Below are positions 9,637 through 18,134 of a DNA stretch of 64,000 nucleotides, piece by piece. The stretch is taken from NCBI RefSeq assembly GCF_013402915.1, contig NC_050724.1, forward strand, positions 744,001 to 808,000, given 5' to 3'. Positions within the stretch are counted from its first letter, which is position 1, and each line of letters opens with the position of its first letter. This DNA is from Zygotorulaspora mrakii. Lineage: Eukaryota > Ascomycota > Saccharomycetes > Saccharomycetales > Saccharomycetaceae. The position numbers and the translations under genes are program-made. Below the pieces are notes generated by a model that searched no databases, was not told the origin of the DNA, and saw nothing but the letters and a program-made list of their open reading frames with translations.

Positions 9637-10945
9637 TAAGTAACTCTGTGTCGCGGGTGAGTCCGATTTTATGGATACCCTTACGATGGTAAGACTTTTT
9701 CTCCTTTCGTGAATTGATGGAGGGTTTTGGTAGTTTATCTTTGACATTTGGGCATTGAGGAGCAAAATGGCCCTCAGAGGAACACTTGTAACAATGTCTG
9801 TTTGTTACTGAAGGTGATGTTTCAGATGTATGTTTCTTATTTTTTATCAATCTGTCATATGTGCGCAATACACATTTCGAAATGCCTGCGATTGTGTTCA
9901 GGTCGTATTCCAGGTAATGATTCTCCCTAATCTTTGCATATTGACCGTGCAAATTTTTGAGCAGGTATTCACAAATTATGTCTTCTGGGATGTTGGAATT
10001 TGTTGCTTTAAGTTGACTATAAAGCTCTTTCACTCTACTAGTATAGTAATATGAATCTTCAGATCCGTCGTAACTTATTGTGGTTAGTTCTCTCCATATA
10101 GCGGATCTAAGGTTACTGTCTTCGGATACATGGCATAGGATAATTCGGAACAGGTCGTGTCCTCTTTTTATTGCGTCTTTGACGCTCTTTGGATAGGCTG
10201 TTTCCTTCACATATGTTTTGAAGGAATTAATGATGAAAGCCTTTTCGCTCTTCGTGGCGTCCCTCTCAGATTCATTTAATCTGTCAGGTATGATATCACC
10301 TAGCTTGTTGTCTTCCAGAAATCTTTTGAATGATCTCATCCATCTGGGAAATTCCGAAGGATTACTGATCTCATCCAAATCTGGTAACACTTGTTCATTG
10401 TTAGACTCTTTAGCGGACTCAGAAGTGGTATCATCTTCTGATCTCTGGTCATAGAACTTTCGATATTGCTTGAACTGATCGTTCAGCAGTTTTTGCTGGT
10501 ACATGAATGTTTCATAGCTAGTGGCCGGAATGTATTTTATTCCGTCAGCATTCATATTCCAGTTGAACATGCCATTCCCCATTGGTGGCACCATTGGTGG
10601 CGCAATTGGAGGATATGGACTCGGCCATGGGTAAGGGTAAGTATAACCTTGTGTGGAACCAGTGTGTTGATAACCCGCATCGTATGCGCTTGATTTAGGG
10701 GAACCTTCCTGTTTGTTATCAACACTGGCCGGGATTGAAGGTTGCAACGAAGGAAAGTCTCTTTGTGAATCACTCAAGTTGGGATCAGTGCCATTGTTAC
10801 TAATTTCCGAAGAGTTTGATTTCTCACGAGACGTAAACAAAGAATCCTCCGCTTCTCTACTCATTGAGAAGGGAACTTTAGCGGCGCTACCATATTTATA
10901 AAGAATGTTTTCTTCGGCGTTGTCGATAGTAACTTGGTTTGACAT
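9575..10945 (-). CDS. Ty1-like Gag capsid protein with a CCHC zinc knuckle
   Basis: 456 residues. The first ATG of the frame is at 10943-10945, inside the 5' LTR; upstream codons in the same frame contain only TTG. As in Ty1, the first residues are LTR-encoded. It has a disordered Ser/Pro/Tyr-rich N-terminal part with a PYPWPSPYPPIAPPMVPP stretch, then a capsid-type helical domain starting near FPRWMRSFKRFLEDNKLGDIIP, similar to [22 protein letters not shown]-type Ty1 Gag. Near the C-terminus is a CX2CX4HX4C knuckle (Cys385, Cys388, His393, Cys398) followed by a Lys/Arg-rich tail. S. cerevisiae Ty1 and Ty2 Gag lack this knuckle. Gag assembles the virus-like particle and packages the RNA. It overlaps the start of pol. 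Confidence 0.93.
   Translation of the reverse strand: MSNQVTIDNAEENILYKYGSAAKVPFSMSREAEDSLFTSREKSNSSEISNNGTDPNLSDSQRDFPSLQPSIPASVDNKQEGSPKSSAYDAGYQHTGSTQGYTYPYPWPSPYPPIAPPMVPPMGNGMFNWNMNADGIKYIPATSYETFMYQQKLLNDQFKQYRKFYDQRSEDDTTSESAKESNNEQVLPDLDEISNPSEFPRWMRSFKRFLEDNKLGDIIPDRLNESERDATKSEKAFIINSFKTYVKETAYPKSVKDAIKRGHDLFRIILCHVSEDSNLRSAIWRELTTISYDGSEDSYYYTSRVKELYSQLKATNSNIPEDIICEYLLKNLHGQYAKIRENHYLEYDLNTIAGISKCVLRTYDRLIKNKKHTSETSPSVTNRHCYKCSSEGHFAPQCPNVKDKLPKPSINSRKEKKSYHRKGIHKIGLTRDTELLRHSPEFEEETSEYDEDTTNW
9634..9640 (-). promoter_or_regulatory. Programmed +1 ribosomal frameshift site CTTAGGC
   Basis: On the element strand the gag frame reads CTT AGG C. This is exactly the Ty1 heptamer at which peptidyl-tRNA-Leu slips on CUU/UUA while the slow AGG codon is empty. 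The +1 frame enters pol at GGC (9636). Confidence 0.93.
10883..10892 (-). other. Minus-strand primer binding site (initiator tRNA-Met)
   Basis: TGGTAGCGCC on the element strand lies immediately after the 5' LTR. It is complementary to the 3' end of initiator tRNA-Met and identical to the Ty1 primer site; the match continues as GC. Confidence 0.94.
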
Positions 10946-11387
10946 TGATGATGATACTATGATATTCAATTATAGAGATATATAATTCCTTGGTTTTCTA
11001 TATCATGAATTGAGATAAGACTAATTGAACTTGGATTAACATCTGGAAAATACGTCAGTATTTATACCTAATACTTCGCACCTATTGAACCATAAGAGAG
11101 GACGACGAGTGAAGAATTTTCATCGTCATCACACCATTTCTAGTCCCATAGAACCCACAGTACAACTGTTATTTCATGTTCCATGCCATAGACTCCTTCG
11201 TAGTCAGACTCCTGAGTTGTAAACGTCTCGTGATAGATTATCATCCGATATCTTTCCATTATCGATTGACATTCTGTTAGGGTTTCATCTGACTTCGTTT
11301 ATTTTGTTTTACAGACCAATTGTCTCTTTCTGATTCTTATAAGTCATCTCTTTAATATATCTTACAATCTCGATTTATATTTCAACA
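10893..11387 (-). repeat. 5' LTR of the Ty1-like element
   Basis: 495 bp, no difference found from the 3' LTR. It carries the element promoter and the first 18 codons of gag. It is flanked outside by the target copy ATTTT (11388-11392) and inside by the primer site. Confidence 0.95.
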
Positions 11388-11464
11388 ATTTTAATAATTT
11401 CCTGTGTGGCAGTCAGTGTGTCCATCTCTTACCCACGATTTAATATTATCCTGACATTGGCCAG

Positions 11465-11471
11465 TTACCCG
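11465..11471 (+). promoter_or_regulatory. Possible Reb1 site upstream of DPH6
   Basis: TTACCCG followed by G, 127 bp before the DPH6 start, matches the Reb1 core (CGGGTAA). The Ty insertion has left only about 210 bp of original upstream DNA before the element. Confidence 0.45.
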
Positions 11472-11597
11472 GCACTACATATCTGAAAGGTCAGGCAACA
11501 TCGATCGATGAGTTCATGATGAACAGAATACGGCAAGCAACTGCAGACCGTTCAGCCCGTTACATCTTTCAAGAAATCGGGACGAATTTTAGGCTCC

Positions 11598-13706
11598 ATG
11601 AAATTCGTTGCTCTGGTTTCAGGCGGTAAGGATTCATGCTTCAACATATTGCACTGTCTGAAGCAAGGACATGAGTTAGCCGCTTTGGCAAATTTACATC
11701 CCATTGATACCTCCGAGCAAGAGCTGGATAGCTTCATGTTTCAAACTGTAGGACACGATATAGTCGCATACTACGACAGATGCACCGGTCTGCCGCTTTT
11801 CAGGCAGCCAATTAGACCGAATAGCTCAAAGAATGTTGAATTAAACTATACATGCACTGAGAATGACGAGATTGAGGATCTTTTCAAACTGTTATCCGAT
11901 GTGAAGGAAAAAATGCCAGACATTGAGGGAGTAAGTGTGGGTGCTATCCTGTCGTCTTATCAACGTACTAGGGTTGAAGATGTTTGTGCTCGATTGAATT
12001 TGACGGCATTGAGCTATCTGTGGCAAAGGGATCAGTTAGAACTAATGAAAGAGATGTGCTTAATGTCCAAACAGGACTCGACGAGTGACCACGCAAAAAT
12101 GGATGCAAGAATAATCAAAGTCGCAGCTGTTGGTTTGGATCAAACATCACTTAACCAATCTTTGCCCCAGATGCTACCGAAACTGAAACGCCTGAACGAA
12201 ATATATGATGTTCACATTTGCGGCGAGGGTGGTGAATTCGAAACATTGGTTGTTGATGCTCCTTTTTTTTCTGAAGGTAGTTTGAATGTTGTATCTCACC
12301 TTCCGAATATAGCTCACTCTAAAGATGGTGTTTTCAGTACTCAATTGGAAATTGAATTCAACGAGCGGAAAAATGACCTGTATCTGGAAGAATATTTAAA
12401 AGAATTACCTACTCCGCCGATGCTAAACGAAAAGTGGATGGATTTGTTACAGCACTTGAAAGAACTAAAAACACTCCCTAATGACTTAGGTATAAACACT
12501 CTAGATCTGAGTACTACGAAGCCTTCAATAAGTGCCGAAGTTTCTGTAGCGCAGCTGAAGGATGTCTTATATATTTCAAATATCAGAGCAAGGGATGTCT
12601 CTATGAATGTGCAAGAACAAGCGGATGATGTCTTCCTTCAGCTGAGCTCTATTTTGGAGACCAAGAAAATTGCACCCTCTCAAGGTTTATACTGCTCCCT
12701 GATTATATCAGATATGTCTCATTTTGCGCAGATAAACAATGTTTACAGTCAATTTTTCAGCGTAAAGAAATACGGGCCTCTTCCTCCCGCCAGAGCCTGT
12801 GTTGGGTCAACCTGCTTGGGCGCAGGATTCTTGCTACAACTATCTGTTATCTTTGATGCTACAGAGTCGTATGCAGGACCTGGCTCGACCATCGTTTCCA
12901 ATAGGAAAAAGGATGGCCTTCATGTCCAAGGAAGATCATATTGGGCACCCTGTAACATAGGACCCTACTCTCAAGCAATATGGTCTTTCAAAGATCCAAA
13001 CAAAGTCGCTTATGTAAGTGGACAAATTGCATTGGATCCTCCCACAATGGAAATGTTGGAAAAAGATGCCAATTTACAGACCGTGGTATCTTTACGCCAT
13101 TTTGATACACTTAAAAACACTATAAATGCAGAGCGTCAACTACTCCTCACATGCTATACGGTTGATAATGACGTTGTTCCATCAATTATAGGGACTTGGT
13201 CTCTTTACTGCGGAGAAATGGCTGATGTATCCGAGCATTGGACTGATAAACAACCTGATTCAATTAAAAGCTTAATTATAGTTATTGTTTCAGAGATTCC
13301 TAGAAAAGCTTTATGCGAATGGACTGGTGTTTCGTGCAAAGACCTGGTATATGAAGATGAAGAATCGTATGTCGACGAACTCCAAGAAGAGGGTGTTGCG
13401 GAGTGCTCAAAATTTATCTTCGCCAATAAACCACAGGCAGCAAGAGAATTACACGAAGTGGTTGTAACTAATTCTCGTGGTAAAAGATACTTTATAACCG
13501 GGTTCGCAGATAGTTTAAATGAGTTATTGATAATTTTGAAAAGCATTATTATCGAATATAAGGTTACTTTGTACTACAATCCAAGAAGTCTACAAAAGAA
13601 TAAAATTCCTTTAGATATTTCTTCGAAAATTGAATGGTACCCAGTATTGCATGTTTACGATAACAAAGGTACCTCACGTATGTTTGGATTTCATGTAATG
13701 GCATAA
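11598..13706 (+). CDS. DPH6: Diphthine-ammonia ligase
   Basis: 702 residues (S. cerevisiae Dph6/YLR143W is 685). It catalyses the last step of diphthamide synthesis on translation elongation factor 2: ATP-dependent amidation of diphthine. Seen: the N-terminal ATP pyrophosphatase P-loop SGGKDS (residues 8-13), the conserved EGGEFETLVVDAPFF segment (around 210-225), and a long C-terminal half resembling two RidA/YjgF-type domains (for example GPYSQAIW near 455 and AYVSGQIALDPPT near 470-482). The ATG at 11598 is the first in frame and aligns with the family start MKFVALVSGGKDS. It starts 210 bp after the Ty element and is the first gene of the interleaved ancestral block. In S. cerevisiae PUT1 precedes it; here that neighbour is replaced by the Ty/tRNA locus. 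Confidence 0.96.
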   Translation: MKFVALVSGGKDSCFNILHCLKQGHELAALANLHPIDTSEQELDSFMFQTVGHDIVAYYDRCTGLPLFRQPIRPNSSKNVELNYTCTENDEIEDLFKLLSDVKEKMPDIEGVSVGAILSSYQRTRVEDVCARLNLTALSYLWQRDQLELMKEMCLMSKQDSTSDHAKMDARIIKVAAVGLDQTSLNQSLPQMLPKLKRLNEIYDVHICGEGGEFETLVVDAPFFSEGSLNVVSHLPNIAHSKDGVFSTQLEIEFNERKNDLYLEEYLKELPTPPMLNEKWMDLLQHLKELKTLPNDLGINTLDLSTTKPSISAEVSVAQLKDVLYISNIRARDVSMNVQEQADDVFLQLSSILETKKIAPSQGLYCSLIISDMSHFAQINNVYSQFFSVKKYGPLPPARACVGSTCLGAGFLLQLSVIFDATESYAGPGSTIVSNRKKDGLHVQGRSYWAPCNIGPYSQAIWSFKDPNKVAYVSGQIALDPPTMEMLEKDANLQTVVSLRHFDTLKNTINAERQLLLTCYTVDNDVVPSIIGTWSLYCGEMADVSEHWTDKQPDSIKSLIIVIVSEIPRKALCEWTGVSCKDLVYEDEESYVDELQEEGVAECSKFIFANKPQAARELHEVVVTNSRGKRYFITGFADSLNELLIILKSIIIEYKVTLYYNPRSLQKNKIPLDISSKIEWYPVLHVYDNKGTSRMFGFHVMA

Positions 13707-13860
13707 ATAATTTCATAGAAGTCTTTTTTTTTTTTTGTTTGATCTTCTGATAAAAAAGAAAGCGCCTCTTAAATAAAGCGATGCCATAAAACGCCTAATC
13801 GAAACACTCAAGCATCAAGGTGCGCCTACCAGTAATTGAACAGCTCGCTCTCGTTAAGGA

Positions 13861-15414
13861 ATGAGTAGTGAACCGTTTGACTATTTTGAGGAAGCCCGGA
13901 AGCTGATAGCTTTTGCAAACAGGGTGTGTATGGGGGAGAGAGTAACACAAGAAGATAAGATAACAGACCCACACGGAAAGCATACAAATGTTGAAGACGA
14001 GGCTTTTAAATCTGAGTATTTGAAAAATGCAGATAGCTTACAACAAATAACTACGATAAAAAAGTCAAAGTCACCCTGGCCTTATCAGGAACGCACCGGA
14101 ATGAATCTCTTGTCGCCACAGCAGAAAGTAGAGGTACCACAGCAACCCACTACAGAGAAACAGGCAGGCAATGGATTTCTTCAGAATTCAGACTTCGTTA
14201 AATTTTCCGATTCTGATGAGGAGTCTGAAGAAATTGATATCCAGTCCACAGTGGTCAACAATGGAAATACAGGAAATTCCAAAACAGAACCAGTGTCCGA
14301 AAGCTACCGACATATGCAAGACGTAAGAAAGACCAAAAATCCAGCACAGAAGCCAAGCGCGACATCTCATAAAATGACAGAAAGCGATAGTGCGATGAGA
14401 AGTGAACTGCAGCAAGAAAATAGACAGGGCGACTCTCTGCTCGTCCAAAATAAGAAGAATGATGACTATTTATCACAGGAACAAGGTAAAAAGTGTGAGA
14501 ATCTAGTGACAGAAAACTTTAGAAAACTGGATACTCACTTGGCACAAGATGACAGAATAAGAAGGGATTTTGGCCAAAAAGTCAGCATTGATAAATCTTT
14601 CATATCTAGCTCACAGAGTAAAAATCTCCGTACGCAGCAGGAAAAGGAAAAAAGGCTTTTAGAAAGTGCCAAAAACAGCTCTAACATAGTTTTTACGTTG
14701 TTAGGCGAGCCGTCGGTAAATGAAGGTCAACGTAAAAGATCAAAAGCTGCCAGCTGGTCATCACTTCCTCCTCCTGCATCACCGCCACTACCACCGCCAC
14801 CGCCTCCATATCCGGTACCATTCGTCGACTTGACTGATAGTCAGTACCAAAACCAGAATGCAGAGCAAAACATTGTAGTGCCTGTACAAAGTGCACAAAC
14901 GATGGGTAATTCACCACCAAACAATATCGACGACGCACTATCAACAAATCGTTCAAAAAGTTGGAGCATCAACTCTAATCAAAAAATTGCATTTCCCGCA
15001 AACAATAATATATTTGCTCTTGCTCCTAATCAGTGCCACAATAACTTGAGGTCTGAACAACAAGTAATACGTGGTCAGTGGTGTCATCAAACGGGAAGCG
15101 TACCATCCCAATCTTCTTCCTTCGGATATCAGCAGATTAGTCCCCAAAACATATCCATAAGGCCAACTAGCACCAATAATCGCATGGAGAGTTTGCCAAA
15201 TAAGCGAAAGCAGTCCAATAACATACCGAAGAATAAAATAGCCAACTTACATTCTAATCACGTCACGAGAAACAATCAACGCTCAACCGCAACCGGAAGT
15301 TTTAAGAATGATAGTAGAAATGTGTCCAAGAACATTAGAAAAAAAAAGACTCCAAAATCTCTCAAGCGTATTAATGGAATGGTAAAAAAGCATGATTTGG
15401 AAGATCACTACTGA
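13861..15414 (+). CDS. Unrecognised low-complexity protein between DPH6 and SEC1
   Basis: 517 residues from the ATG at 13861. I do not recognise a family. The N-terminus (residues 3-30, PFDYFEEARKLIAFANRV) looks helical and is the most protein-like part; a resemblance to MIT-type helices is only an impression. The rest is polar and probably disordered. It has an acidic patch (FSDSDEESEEIDIQS, around 119-132), a proline run PPPASPPLPPPPPPYP (around 302-317), then FVDLTDS (321-327), which resembles a SUMO-interacting motif. The tail is strongly basic (KNIRKKKTPKSLKR, around 490-505) and could be a nuclear signal or nucleic-acid-binding segment. No S. cerevisiae gene at the corresponding places on chromosomes IV or XII is an obvious counterpart. 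It converges with SEC1. Confidence 0.75.
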   Translation: MSSEPFDYFEEARKLIAFANRVCMGERVTQEDKITDPHGKHTNVEDEAFKSEYLKNADSLQQITTIKKSKSPWPYQERTGMNLLSPQQKVEVPQQPTTEKQAGNGFLQNSDFVKFSDSDEESEEIDIQSTVVNNGNTGNSKTEPVSESYRHMQDVRKTKNPAQKPSATSHKMTESDSAMRSELQQENRQGDSLLVQNKKNDDYLSQEQGKKCENLVTENFRKLDTHLAQDDRIRRDFGQKVSIDKSFISSSQSKNLRTQQEKEKRLLESAKNSSNIVFTLLGEPSVNEGQRKRSKAASWSSLPPPASPPLPPPPPPYPVPFVDLTDSQYQNQNAEQNIVVPVQSAQTMGNSPPNNIDDALSTNRSKSWSINSNQKIAFPANNNIFALAPNQCHNNLRSEQQVIRGQWCHQTGSVPSQSSSFGYQQISPQNISIRPTSTNNRMESLPNKRKQSNNIPKNKIANLHSNHVTRNNQRSTATGSFKNDSRNVSKNIRKKKTPKSLKRINGMVKKHDLEDHY

Positions 15415-15450
15415 TTTATCACGTCATTAGTATAAAATGCAGCATAATTT

Positions 15451-15530
15451 TAATCATAATCATAATCATAATCGTAATCAGGAATAGTCATACTCATACT
15501 CATAGTCACAATCATATTCATAATCCTAGT
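15451..15530. repeat. Imperfect CAT/AAT trinucleotide-hexanucleotide microsatellite
   Basis: Repeated AATCAT units drift into ACTCAT/AGTCAT/AATCCT variants, in the short 3' region shared by two converging genes. Confidence 0.8.
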
Positions 15531-15612
15531 CTTTCTTAACTTAAAATTACATAGTCATAGTAATACAGTGGAAAAATGATTGAGAATTTTTCTCTTTCGA
15601 AGATCGTAACTT

Positions 15613-17727
15613 TTACTTCTCCCGCGATTTGAGAAATCTGCTAAATTTACCACGTTTTTTCTCCTTTTGAGGCTCCTTGGCAGCGGCATTTGTCACCGGA
15701 GCTGATATAGGAGGTGCATTTTGACTTCGTATATGTACATGGCTAACGGGCTGAGCTATTGGGGCTACCGACTCGTAGAGGTACTGAGGAACCTTTTCAA
15801 CTTCCTTTTGATCGTCCTTTAGATTTAAAGAGGCTCTTTGAGCGGTCAAATTCTCCACACTTTTGAGAAATGCAAGCGGCGTGATTATACCATCGCTTCC
15901 GATGAAGACATCTCTTTTTTTCAGCTCTGATTGCTCATAAGCTTCCCGCACTTCAGCATAGGATATACCGCCTAAAATATAATAAAAAAACCTTTGCCGC
16001 GGCGTCTTTTTTGAGCTACTACTGTTCTTGGTCCATGCAGCCTTGTGACGTGGGTTTCTTAAAGATGTGGAACTGTTAGTACCAGAGGAGATTTCCTGAA
16101 CTTCGCCCTCAAGAAGCTCTATAGGTTTATCTTTTGTGTAGGGAAAAACCTCTTCGCTGAGTAACAGTGGATTTGTTATGAGCTTTGACAAAATATTACC
16201 TACAGCTGAAATAAATCTTGATGTCACGAAAACATTAGGATCTTTCACTACAGTATCATGTAACCATTCTTTTTTAAATGGTTTGTTACGAGGTTCATCT
16301 TTGATCAGTTTGAAGCCCAGCTCGTTGAAATTTCTGAACAGGAGCATGAAATGACTGAAGTGCTCATGCTCAGTTTCCACACCAATAAACGACAACAGCT
16401 TGGAAAAATCAGTTTCAACTATACCGCCTCGATACAATGCATAAATAATAATGTAACGAATTTTGTCGGTTACGTGCAAGCTCTTGCTAGCAAGAACTAC
16501 TAGAAATGAATCAGTAATATGCTTGCACTTTTCGCCATCGATATCGAAACCAAACCCCGCCAAATTTTGCTCTATTTCAGCGTATTCTGCTAGTTTTCTT
16601 TCATTGTTAATATGGAAACACTGGTCTATTAACTTACGATGTAAAATGAGCCTTCTTCTCTCTTCATCAAAATCTTTCAAATGTGCCACCACACTCAAAA
16701 GATCCGTTGTAGTTTTAACGTTTGATCGATCGACCAATAGTGGATTTTTGGCAATCATTTCCTTAATTTTACCCTCAAGATAAGTACTTGCATCCATAAT
16801 ATGTTGATGTTTCAGATCAACCCAATCTGGGTCCAAATTATCTAGAAGCTTGGTGGTTTTCTCCTCCTCTTCTCCTTTTTCGTTCTCAGCCTTATAATGA
16901 TATACATCCGTGCCTGTATCCAGTTCGGGAACTAAATCATACGCCATTGCTTGGTAATGAAAATCATGCACTATAGGACTAATAAAATCCAATGTCCTAT
17001 CTGCAATTAAAAAGATAGACCTAGGTCTTGTAGAAGGTGGAGGAAAATCCTCATGCTCTCTGGCATAATTGTCCAGAACTTCTTGGAACTCAAATGCCAG
17101 TTTTTTTGCTAAAATGGTCGCTGGTGCTAATTCGATTTGGTTCGGAGAGGGCTCAGAATATCTAATGATAGGATATTCACCTGTAACAATGCATAAATTC
17201 AATAATGAATTGATGGTCCTTTTCATGTTTTTAGTGATCAAGTCTGCACATTGTTTATTGAAAAAACTCTGCATTGGCTTATCAATTCCCATGGTCAAAA
17301 AAAACTGCGACTCTTTCGGTATGAATGCCAAAGGAATCTCCTTAACAGACGCCAAATATTGAACAACATATCTTTTCGTTTTGAAGAATTCAGCTACATG
17401 TGGGGCAGGCTCTGGCAAAAATCTCACATGACATCTCTTATATTTAGGTGGACGATTACAGAAATCGACATCCATGCAGTTGATGTTCAACTTTGTTGGC
17501 GCCAGAAGGTAAATTGCCTCCACTGACGGCTGTCCTTTTCTTTTCGGCGAATCTATCCTATCCACAGCGGTAACATAACTAAGTAATTCCTGCGGCGTTA
17601 CAAACAGATATGACAGCAGCCTTTCGACTTCCGCATCAATAATCAGGAACTTGACATTGTGTTCAGTTTGTATTTCACCAATTATGCTGAGCAGGTGATT
17701 TTTTTGCAACTCAATCAAGTCGGACAT
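15613..17727 (-). CDS. SEC1: Sec1/Munc18 protein for exocytic SNARE assembly
   Basis: 704 residues (S. cerevisiae Sec1, YDR164C, is 724). Sec1 binds assembled plasma-membrane SNARE complexes at bud sites and promotes vesicle fusion. The start is the ATG at 17725-17727, giving MSDLIELQKNHLL as in Sec1; the frame extends five codons further upstream only through TTG. Seen: SM-family segments such as FLIIDAEVERLLSYL, CHVRFLPEPAPHVAEFFKTKRYVVQYLASVKEIPLAF (around residues 100-140), SIFLIADRTLDFISPIVHDFHYQAMAYDL (around 240-268), and FYYILGGISYAEVREAYE near 585. The C-terminal tail is basic, as in fungal Sec1. SEC5, another exocytosis gene, lies 7 kb away in the same ancestral block. Confidence 0.97.
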   Translation of the reverse strand: MSDLIELQKNHLLSIIGEIQTEHNVKFLIIDAEVERLLSYLFVTPQELLSYVTAVDRIDSPKRKGQPSVEAIYLLAPTKLNINCMDVDFCNRPPKYKRCHVRFLPEPAPHVAEFFKTKRYVVQYLASVKEIPLAFIPKESQFFLTMGIDKPMQSFFNKQCADLITKNMKRTINSLLNLCIVTGEYPIIRYSEPSPNQIELAPATILAKKLAFEFQEVLDNYAREHEDFPPPSTRPRSIFLIADRTLDFISPIVHDFHYQAMAYDLVPELDTGTDVYHYKAENEKGEEEEKTTKLLDNLDPDWVDLKHQHIMDASTYLEGKIKEMIAKNPLLVDRSNVKTTTDLLSVVAHLKDFDEERRRLILHRKLIDQCFHINNERKLAEYAEIEQNLAGFGFDIDGEKCKHITDSFLVVLASKSLHVTDKIRYIIIYALYRGGIVETDFSKLLSFIGVETEHEHFSHFMLLFRNFNELGFKLIKDEPRNKPFKKEWLHDTVVKDPNVFVTSRFISAVGNILSKLITNPLLLSEEVFPYTKDKPIELLEGEVQEISSGTNSSTSLRNPRHKAAWTKNSSSSKKTPRQRFFYYILGGISYAEVREAYEQSELKKRDVFIGSDGIITPLAFLKSVENLTAQRASLNLKDDQKEVEKVPQYLYESVAPIAQPVSHVHIRSQNAPPISAPVTNAAAKEPQKEKKRGKFSRFLKSREK

Positions 17728-18134
17728 CAACCGTGCAAACAACTCAATGGTACTTCAAGTTATGCTGGACAAGTTGCTTTGGAGAACTTACCTTGTTCCT
17801 AAAGGTTTACGGATATTGAACGTAAGATGAGATAGCTCTTGCACCCTAAGTTTGCTATTTATTTCACAATTGATAAATACTATTATTTTTAGCGTCGAGC
17901 TATCGTTTAATAATGCACAGTCATATCAAACGATTAGGTGCGTAGTGAATGACGTTAATCTATTAAAGAATATCTATTAAGTGAAGGCGACGGACTGCTA
18001 CTCAACATTCTAAATTCCTCTACGGTTTAGGTCTCGCTGTTTACCTTTTGAAAGGAACACCATTAATGTGTTCCCCTAATGTGTTAAAGTTACTTACGTG
18101 TCGTCCAGCAAGAGGACGACAATTCTTGTTTTAT
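17728..18134. other. SEC1 promoter / ACF2 3' region
   Basis: 407 bp between two minus-strand genes. It contains a short direct repeat TAATGTGTT around a CCCCT (18073-18077, the STRE core sequence). Nothing else was recognised. Confidence 0.5.

Larger units (their letters stand above)
5103..11387 (-). mobile_element. Complete Ty1/copia LTR retrotransposon, apparently intact
   Basis: A 6,285-bp element read on the minus strand: 5' LTR (10893-11387), primer binding site, gag, pol by +1 frameshift, polypurine tract, 3' LTR (5103-5597). Both LTRs are 495 bp and I found no difference between them, so the insertion is recent. A 5-bp target duplication ATTTT flanks it (5098-5102 and 11388-11392). 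gag and pol have no internal stops. Pol closely resembles S. cerevisiae Ty1/Ty2 Pol, with gene order protease, integrase, reverse transcriptase, RNase H (copia order). It begins 130 bp downstream of tRNA-Asp, whereas Ty1 normally favours the upstream side of Pol III genes. Confidence 0.97.

Noticed and set aside
11388..11597. A second Pol III gene on the other side of the Ty element
   Set aside because: No A box/B box pair or cloverleaf could be found in this stretch.
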